Assembly (NCBI RefSeq): GCF_027595985.1
Contig: NC_073313.1
Coordinates: 80,251,994 to 80,315,993, forward strand
Origin: Sorex araneus
Taxonomy: Eukaryota > Chordata > Mammalia > Eulipotyphla > Soricidae
Length of the DNA stretch: 64,000 bases
Direction: 5' to 3'
Shown: positions 57,259-64,000 of the stretch, piece by piece
Numbering within the stretch: position 1 is the first letter of the stretch
Layout of the letters: each line of letters starts with the position of its first letter
Made by a program: the position numbers and the translations under genes
The notes under the pieces: model-generated
Told to the model about the DNA's origin: nothing
What the model saw: the letters and a program-made list of their open reading frames with translations, nothing else
Databases searched by the model: none

Positions 57259-58125
57259 CTCCTTATTTATAGACATTTTGATATGGGCGTACAATGATAC
57301 ATAATTGTTGTTTTATTTTCATTTCATCATTGGGCAGATCAACCAGACAAAGCATAAATAAAGAAGTACGAGCCCTAAATGAGTGATTGAAGGACTGGAA
57401 CCGGGTATAATCAACATATTTAGGAAACTCCATCCCTCCAAACTGAATAGACAATCTTCTGCAGTGCATATGGAATATTCTCTGGGATAGAGCACATGCT
57501 GGGACATAATTCAAACAACCGTATTTCTAATTCTACAAAATTAGAACTCATACCAAGTATCTTTTCAGACAACAAAGCCAAAAAGATAGACCTCAATCAT
57601 AAGTTTGGATAAAATCAAACATCTAGAAATTGAACAATATTATTTTAAATTACAACTGTATCAAAGAGGAAGTTAGAAGAAATAAAAGTTTTCTCAAAAC
57701 AAGAATGAAGACACAAACTATCAGAACCATGAGATATAGGAGAATCTAAGGGGAACGTTTATAGCTATTCAAGTTCAAATCAGGAAAAAAGGAAAAGCTA
57801 AAAAAAAACCACCTAACCTCAAAGCCTAAGAATCTAGCAAAAGAAAAACAAATGAATCTCAAAGAAAGTAGAAGGGTTGCTGGTGAGAGAGGTGACTCTC
57901 ACCTGAAAAGGATGTAGGGTTCCCCAGCTGGCTTGTTTATAGTGGGGAGAGAGGTAGCAGCCTTAAGAAGGGAGTCTGCCACTTCTCTGTCTACCCACCT
58001 TGGTCACTTAGGGAAGTTCCTGGGAAATTTAAGGCTGATGAAAGCTGCTATGATTATGTTCATGGTACAAACTTTATGTTTTACCAGTCCCACTAAACTA
58101 CATTTGAGTTCCACTTGTTGTGCCC

Positions 58126-58376
58126 TCTCACTGTATCACTCTCATTCGTTGCTGATCAATTTGCTCGAGTGGGCACCAGTAACGTCTCCATTGTGAGACT
58201 TGTTGTTACTGTTTTTGGCATATCGGATATGCCACGGCCACGAGTAGCTTGCCAGTCTGCCATGCGGGCAGGATACTCTCAGTAGCTTTCCAGACTCTCC
58301 AAGAGGGACGGAGAAATCAAACCCAGGTCGGCCACATGCAAGGCAAATGCCCTACCCACTGTCCTATCGCTCCAAA
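58126..58376 (-). mobile_element. Full-length RTE-tailed SINE
   Basis: From the reversed tail (GATCAATTTGCTCGAGTGGG) through GTTACTGTTTTTGGCATATC and CTCTCCAAGAGGGACGGAGA to the reversed tRNA-like head (TCAAACCCAGGTCGGCCACA … CCTATCGCTCCA). A complete copy with head and tail. Confidence 0.93.
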
Positions 58377-58379
58377 ATA

Positions 58380-59289
58380 AAAATGGATGAAAATTTCAAA
58401 TTACGTATTTTTAATTTTTTTCATTTTACTTCCATCCAGGCCAACAGACAATTTCAAAAATAATCTACTAATAAGTAGACAAGAAATGTGCAAGGGCAAT
58501 TGTTCTGCCCTATATGGTAAATTATCCCAGGCACCTTATTTCTTGAGGTGCTGTGGAACTCAGACTAGAACTAGGAACTGATTTTTGCAGGAAAATAAGA
58601 TCAATCCTAAATCTTACCCAGTTTTTCCAGATCTATCACCTTCCCTCAAAGAACAGGATTTCAGGATGAGATAAATAGTGAAGCAAAACAAGTTTAAATA
58701 GGGGAAAGGGGTATGAAAGAGAAAGAGATGGTCAAGAGTGTACTTGGGCACTTCCAATGTGTCTATTTGGGGAAAGCTACATATGGATGTTTTGCATATC
58801 TGCCTTGGTCCTGAATTCTTTATATAAGAGGAGATAATGGAGTTTTTCTGGAACTTCTGGTGGTCCATTCTTGAATTCTTTTTTGGTTTGTTCGTTTTGT
58901 TTTGTGTTCATAGCTGTTTTGGAGTCACACCCAGAGGGGCTCATGACTTACACCTGGCTTTAAACTCAGGGATTATGGGTCAGCCATGTGAAAGGGAAGT
59001 TCCCTATACACTGAGCTTTTATCTCAGCCTTTGTTCAAGCATTTCTGGCATCTCTCCCCCTACAGTCCAGACACCTCTCCTTATAGGGATGTGTGCTTTG
59101 GGCTTGAAATTCTGTATCACAAACATTTTCAGGTTTCTGAGACGGGCCTTTTGCCTCAAAGGCCTTCATGTATTTGTGGTGGTTTAGGTTCCAGATTGTT
59201 TTTCCCAACATACACTACTAGGCCCTCCAATGCAATGCTTTATCTCCAATGCAAGGCAGGGAATAATGAAATTTACACTAGAAATCAAT
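58380..59289. other. Unclassified non-coding sequence with a possible old SINE
   Basis: Positions 58,898-59,030 (GGAGTCACACCCAGAGGGGC … TCAGCCATGTGAAAGG) look like a diverged reversed SINE. The rest is not recognised. Confidence 0.4.
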
Positions 59290-60009
59290 GATCTCTCTCT
59301 ATATAAAAGAAAACAATACGAAGGGAACTATACAATACAAAGGAAACCAGAGCCGATTCTTTGAGAGAATAAACAAATTAGAAAAATCCTTAGCTACACT
59401 CACAAAGGAAAAAGACAGAAAACTCAAATAAATTGGATCAAAAAAGAAAGGAGAGAGCTTGCAACAAACACCTCAGAAATACAAAAGATCATAGCAGTTG
59501 CTAGGAACAAATCTATGCCATCAAGCTTGGGAACCTAAAAGAAATGGATGAATTCTAATAGCCATAGGAACCCCCCAAATTGAATGAAGAAGAAATAGAA
59601 AACCCGAACAGACCAAACAGTAGTAAGAAAATTGAAACAGCAATTCAAAAACTCCCCGATAACAAAAGCCCTGGTCCAGATGAGTTCACTAGCAATTTCT
59701 ACTAAAACTTCAAAAACTTTATGTGGCCCATACTCCTCAAGTTCTTCCCCAATACTGAAGAAACAGGTATTCTCCCTAATAGCTCTTAAGAAGTCAATAT
59801 TAACCTAATACCAAAAGCAGCAGATAGTACCAAAAAAGAAAATTATAGCCCAATATCTGTAATGAACACTGATACAAAAAAACACAATAAAAATCATAGC
59901 AATCCAAATCTAGCAATATATGAAAAGCATCATACACCTTGATTCATGGTTTCTTTCTTGGAATAAAATATGGTTCAACATACGCAAATTAATTAATGTA
60001 ATAAACCAG

Positions 60010-60175
60010 GGGCCAGAGAGAGACTACAGTGAATAGAGCGCTTGCCTTGATTCTCTGCACCAGAACCCAATTTGATCCCCAGCACTGTATATGGTCCCCC
60101 AAGATCTGCCAGGTGTGATCCCTAAGCACAGAACCAGAAGTAATCTCTGAGAACTAGTGTGGTTGTCCCCCAAAA
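60010..60175 (+). mobile_element. Diverged poly(A)-type SINE
   Basis: GGGCCAGAGAGAGACTACAG head, CCCAGCACTGTATATGGTCC body, split into an L1. Confidence 0.8.
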
Positions 60176-60370
60176 TACACCATGTCAACAAAATGATACA
60201 GATCAGATAATTATATCAATTGCTGCAGAGAAGATCTTTAATAAAATGCAACATTAATTAATGATAAAAACCTTCAGAAAATAGACTTAGAAAGGAATTT
60301 GCTCAAAATAGTAACGGTCATCTACAATAAATTGACAGCTTATTCTATAATCAATGATGAAAGTCTGTAA

Positions 60371-60862
60371 GCTTTTCCCATCATAACTGTTTCAAATGAG
60401 TGTGATCCCATCATGCTCTGATCTCCAGTCAGAGAGAAGCTGACATGAGGGTCTGACGCTGGTCTTAGGTTCTCTGCCTATTTAGACAGTGTCAGAGTCC
60501 ATGTGTACTGAGTTAGAGTCATAAGGTTTGTGACCAGAAAGCTAATCACAAACAATAGATAAGAAACAACAGCAAGGTCCTGAAAGTAGTACTTGCTTAA
60601 GAGATCCGGTCTGGTATGTCTAAGATCCCCAGGTCTCTCCTCATTTCTTTAACCAAGTGTGCTGCCTGCAACATAATCCTCTGTTTATCAACTCAGAGCT
60701 TCTATCAGAGTGTTACACATCCTGACTAATGGACAAGATTGATTCCCAGTATTTGTGAAATTATACCCAATAAGAGCAATAAGAAGGAGGCAATCAAAGC
60801 TCTACTGCTCCTTGAGCAAGTACAGACGACTAGCCCTATATGCAGACTTTCTGTATTAAAAG
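60371..60862. other. Unclassified sequence
   Basis: No coding frame or familiar repeat recognised; possibly an old LTR or unique DNA. Confidence 0.35.
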
Positions 60863-60874
60863 TAATCCTTTCAT

Positions 60875-61511
60875 GGACAAGATAGATAGTACAGTGGTAG
60901 GGCTTTTGCCTTGCATTGCAGACTACTCAGATTAAATCCTTGTATCCTCCCCGCCCAAGGGACCCAGCTGTAGCAGCCAACCTCCACTACCCCACCGCCA
61001 CCACACTCCTTGCTGCTTTCCACATGCTCGGGCCCAGCCTCACGCATGAGTGAACATATTCCTGGACTGCACGGCCACAAAGCTGCCTCGTGACATGGCC
61101 ACAAAGCTGCCTCATGACACATTATCATAAAGGTATATATGTATATATATATATGTATACACATACATGTCTATGTGTGTGTCTCAGAGAGCTTGGCAAG
61201 CTACTGAGAGTATACTGCCTGCACGGAAGAGCCTGGCAAGCTCCCCGTGGCATATTCAATATGCCAAATACAGTAACAGTAGCAGGTCTCATTCCTCTGA
61301 CCATGAAAAGAAACTCCAATGGTTGGGAAAAACGAGTAAGGAGAGGCTGCTAAAATATCAGGGCTGAGACAAATGCAGACGTTTCTGGCACCCACTCAAG
61401 TAAATCAATCAACAACGGGATAACAGTGATACCCCAAATAACAACAGGAGTGATACCTAAGCACATAATTAGAAGTAATCCCTGAGCACCTCTGGATATA
61501 GTAAATAAGAA
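60875..61511 (+). mobile_element. Old poly(A) SINE split by an RTE-tailed composite
   Basis: SINE halves lie at 60,875-60,950 and 61,437-61,511. A perfect 12-bp TSD TAATCCTTTCAT at 60,863-60,874 and 61,512-61,523 marks the outer SINE. Confidence 0.85.
60951..61436 (+). mobile_element. RTE-tailed composite retroelement, 5'-truncated copy
   Basis: Same order as the 20,641-21,320 copy: AAGGGACCCAGCTGTAGCAG, CACATGCTCGGGCCCAGCCT, a (TA)n tract at 61,132-61,165, the SINE-like body (AGAGCCTGGCAAGCTCCCCG, AAATACAGTAACAGTAGCAG), the extra block (GGGAAAAACGAGTAAGGAGA), then the RTE tail (CTCAAGTAAATCAATCAACA, ACAGTGATAC). It starts about 200 bp further in than the other copy. Confidence 0.8.
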
Positions 61512-61845
61512 TAATCCTTTCATCCTTTAGTTTTGGTGAGCTTATGGTCAGTGATACAGCAGGCAAATGTCTGTGTCATTCTTACAAAACCACTTTACTT
61601 CCAGTAAAATTTCTGAAGCTGCCTGTGCCAAGTCAAAAACCATCATTGTTCGTCCCCACCCCCACCCCATAGACATGAATTTAGCTCTCTTTCTGGTCTT
61701 GACTATTATTTCTAGTTCCACTGTCTTCACCTTACAAGTACTTATGCATACTAGAAGTGCATTATTTTCATCCTGTGATCTCCTAAAAGAGATCATTATT
61801 TCACAAAGACTGTGGGAGGACAGACTAGAATCACTGTGTGAAAAG

Positions 61846-62176
61846 AGATGTATCACTTGTCATTCCGTTGATCTTCGATTTGCTCAAGCAGGCACCAGTA
61901 ACATCTCCATTTGTCCGTGTCTCGTGCTAGTGCAGCCCAATGATATCTGCTCGCTCCAGGCACAGGAAGAGCCTCAAATCGTTCATTCAGGGATTTGAAG
62001 AAGAAATCTGGCCATCTAGTTGGTGGGTGGCCACGAGATCTTCTGACGTCCCGTGGAATCCCGTCAGAAACAGCTCTAGTCCAGCAGTCATCTCTGAATC
62101 GCATTACATGACCGGCCCATCTGATTTTTGATGCCTTGGCAAACGAGACAGCGTCCCTGATTCTTGACCATCGATG
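61846..62176 (-). mobile_element. 5'-truncated RTE-clade LINE 3' end
   Basis: The minus strand encodes the RTE C-terminus (MRFRDDCWTRAVSDGIPRDV … RSRGHPPTRWPDFFFKSLNE … YWCLLEQIEDQRNDK) in one 83-codon frame, longer than in the other copies, so it is relatively well preserved. Confidence 0.92.
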
Positions 62177-62249
62177 GAGGTCAGAAAAGAAATGTAATAT
62201 TGGTATTAAATATGGTGAGTAGTTGTTGTAAGTGTGAATTCACAAAGTG

Positions 62250-62745
62250 TGGGTGTGTGCAACATGTGGGTTAGATGGTATAGAGTTGGAGCTCTATATA
62301 TCTCTCCCCAGCAAAGGAACAAAGAGATGAGGGACCACAGAATGATGGTAAAAATGGCCCATTTAATGCAGAACTGCTAGTATACTTATAGGATATCTGA
62401 AGGGGTTTGAGGTATAGGACTTTATATAGGTGTGATTGATCATTTACAGAGGTAAAGCATTTTGACAGAGGCAATTCTCTTGGGTGGATTAACTCAAGGG
62501 AACGCTCTGTCTCCCAGGGACATCTATATTGTTTTTCTCTTTCCTTTTTGTTGTACATATTTAAACAATTAAGTTTGCTTCTTATTAATACTTAAAGTTA
62601 TTTGGGTAAGCACAGAGATATAGGTTCCAAAATTTCACTCACTGGACTCCAAGGGCAAGGCTGATGGTCTTCTACCATAAATCCCAGACTAGATGCTCTG
62701 GTCAGTTCATTTTGTCCTTCCCCTCTGACAGAATCTCTGAAGAAT
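62250..62745 (-). mobile_element. LTR-type element, shorter relative of 53,762-55,205
   Basis: Shares GATGGTAAAAATGGCCCATT, TAATGCAGAACTGCTAGTAT, GTGTGATTGATCATTTACA, CTCTGTCTCCCAGGGACATC and TAAATCCCAGACTAGATGCT with the other element. It precedes L1 ORF2 sequence. Confidence 0.55.
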
Positions 62746-64000
62746 GGGAAAAGAAAATATGGCAACTGGCCAAGCAAGTGAAAACAGAGATACACAAATG
62801 CAACTATCTTAAACTAAGAAGCTTCTGTACCTCAAAAGAAATAGTGACCGGAATACAAAAACAATCTACAGAATGAGAAAGGATATTCAACCAATACCCA
62901 TCTGATAAGGGGTTGATATCAAGGATATACAAGGCACTGGTTGAACTCTACAAGAAGAAAACATCCAACCCCATCAGAAAATGGGGTGATGAGATGAACA
63001 GAAACTTTATCAAAGAAGAAATGTGAATGACCTAAAGGCACATGAAAAAATGCTCTTCATCACTAATCATCAGGGAGATGCAGATCAAAAAGTAAGACAT
63101 CATCTCACACCACAGAGACTGGCCCACATCCAAAAGAACAAAAGCAACTGGTGTTGGCGTGGATGTGAGGAGAAAGGGACTCTCCTTCACTGCTGGTGGG
63201 AATTCTGACTGGTTCAGTCCTTTTGGAAAACAGTATAGACGTTTCTCAAAAAACTAGAAACTGAGCTCCCATTTGACCCAGCAATACCACTTCTGGGAAT
63301 ATAACCTGGATATGCAAAAAAGTATAGTAGAAATGACATCTGCACTTATATGTTCATTGCATCACTATTTACAATGGCTAGAATCTGGAAAAAAATGAGG
63401 GCCTGAGAACAGATGACTGGCTTAAGAATCTTCGGTCCATCTACACAATGGAATGCTATGCAGCTGTTAGAAAATATGAAGTTATAAAACTTGCATATAA
63501 GTGAATCAACATGGAGAGTATCATGCTAAATGAAATGAGTCAGAAAGAGAGGGACAGACATAAAAAACACTGCACTCATTGGTGGAATATAAAATAACAG
63601 AATGGGAGACTAAAACCCAAGGATAGTAGAGATAAGGACCAGAAGGATTGCTCCACGACTTGGAAGCCACCTCACATGCTGGGAGAAAAGGCAGCTCAGG
63701 TAGAGAAGGGACCACCAAGTAAAGGATGCTTGGAGGACCTCCTCAGGATGGGATATGTGTGCTGAAAGTAGACTATTAACCGAACATGATGGCCACTTAA
63801 CATTTGCATTGCATACCACAACACCCTAAAGGAGAGAGAGTAAAAGGGAATGCACCTGTCACAGAGGAAGTTGAGACAGAAAGCGTGATTGGATGGATAC
63901 TGGGAACATTAGTGGTGAAGAAAGAGCACTGGTAAAGGGATGGGTACTTGATCATTGTATGACTAAACGTAAGCATGACAGTTTGTAAATCTGTAATTGT
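62746..64000 (+). mobile_element. L1 ORF2 end and 3' UTR, cut by the window end
   Basis: Late ORF2 sequence in sense (CAAGCAAGTGAAAACAGAGA; CATCTCACACCACAGAGACT; CAGCAATACCACTTCTGGGA), then the 3' UTR to the window end. Several frameshifts and stops. Confidence 0.85.

Larger units (their letters stand above)
56150..57300 (-). mobile_element. Old L1 ORF2 3' fragment with nested elements
   Basis: Reversed ORF2 text at 56,150-56,440 and 56,890-57,085 surrounds an RTE-tailed composite (56,447-56,885). A SINE (57,091-57,258) follows. Confidence 0.65.
57320..60370 (+). mobile_element. Degenerate L1 ORF2, multiply interrupted
   Basis: Sense ORF2 endonuclease-region text at 57,320-57,870 and RT-region text at 59,290-60,000 and 60,180-60,370 (AAAAACTCCCCGATAACAAA, encoding the NSPGPD-like box). 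Interruptions are unclassified DNA (57,871-59,290, holding an RTE-tailed SINE) and a SINE at 60,010-60,175. Heavily mutated. Confidence 0.7.

Overview
The window looks like mammalian nuclear DNA, most probably from a shrew (Sorex, likely the common shrew Sorex araneus). Three things point there: a young tRNA-derived poly(A) SINE whose sequence I recognise from shrew DNA, lineage-specific L1 families with a characteristic 3' UTR, and an RTE-clade LINE whose protein resembles nematode RTE elements. The only recognisable unbroken host gene with its own promoter is RTL8 (minus strand, about 15.2-15.6 kb, in a CpG island). RTL8 is X-linked in human and mouse, so the window is probably on the ancestral part of the X chromosome. 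There are no bacterial features.

Layout. 0-11.6 kb: L1 copies in both orientations. The large minus-strand L1 (3.1-9.3 kb) keeps traces of ORF2, ORF1 and a repeated GC-rich 5' region, and is split by an APOOL (MIC27) processed pseudogene. 11.6-13.5 kb: mostly unique. 13.5-17.7 kb: an old L1M fragment, then the RTL8 CpG island. 17.7-25.7 kb: composite non-autonomous retroelements, an RTE fragment, SINEs and a split L1. 26.8-49.2 kb: an old tandem segmental duplication. It carries an intronless casein kinase 2 alpha gene (40,587-41,651) with a 354-codon open frame, plus a second copy of what looks like the CSNK2A1 3' UTR (27.1-29.1 kb) whose coding part is missing. A roughly 670-bp (AAAG)/(AAGG) microsatellite lies inside that second UTR copy. 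43.9-45.7 kb: the best RTE copy. 49.2-64 kb: nested L1s, LTRs and SINEs, including a twin-primed (5'-inverted) L1.

How the parts relate. Two LINE machineries (L1 and RTE) seem to have mobilised related passengers. One SINE family has a tRNA head and a poly(A) tail with L1-like target-site duplications. A second has the same tRNA-like head but ends in the last ~45 nt of the RTE element and has no poly(A). Longer composite elements carry that same RTE tail. A separate composite element with variable internal repeats ends in an L1-like 3' UTR. The SINE/LINE pairing, the composites and the CK2-alpha retrogene array are the most interesting content.

Limits: all homology calls come from reading translations and recalling family sequences; no alignment or database search was run. 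Repeat boundaries are usually good to about 10-30 bp.
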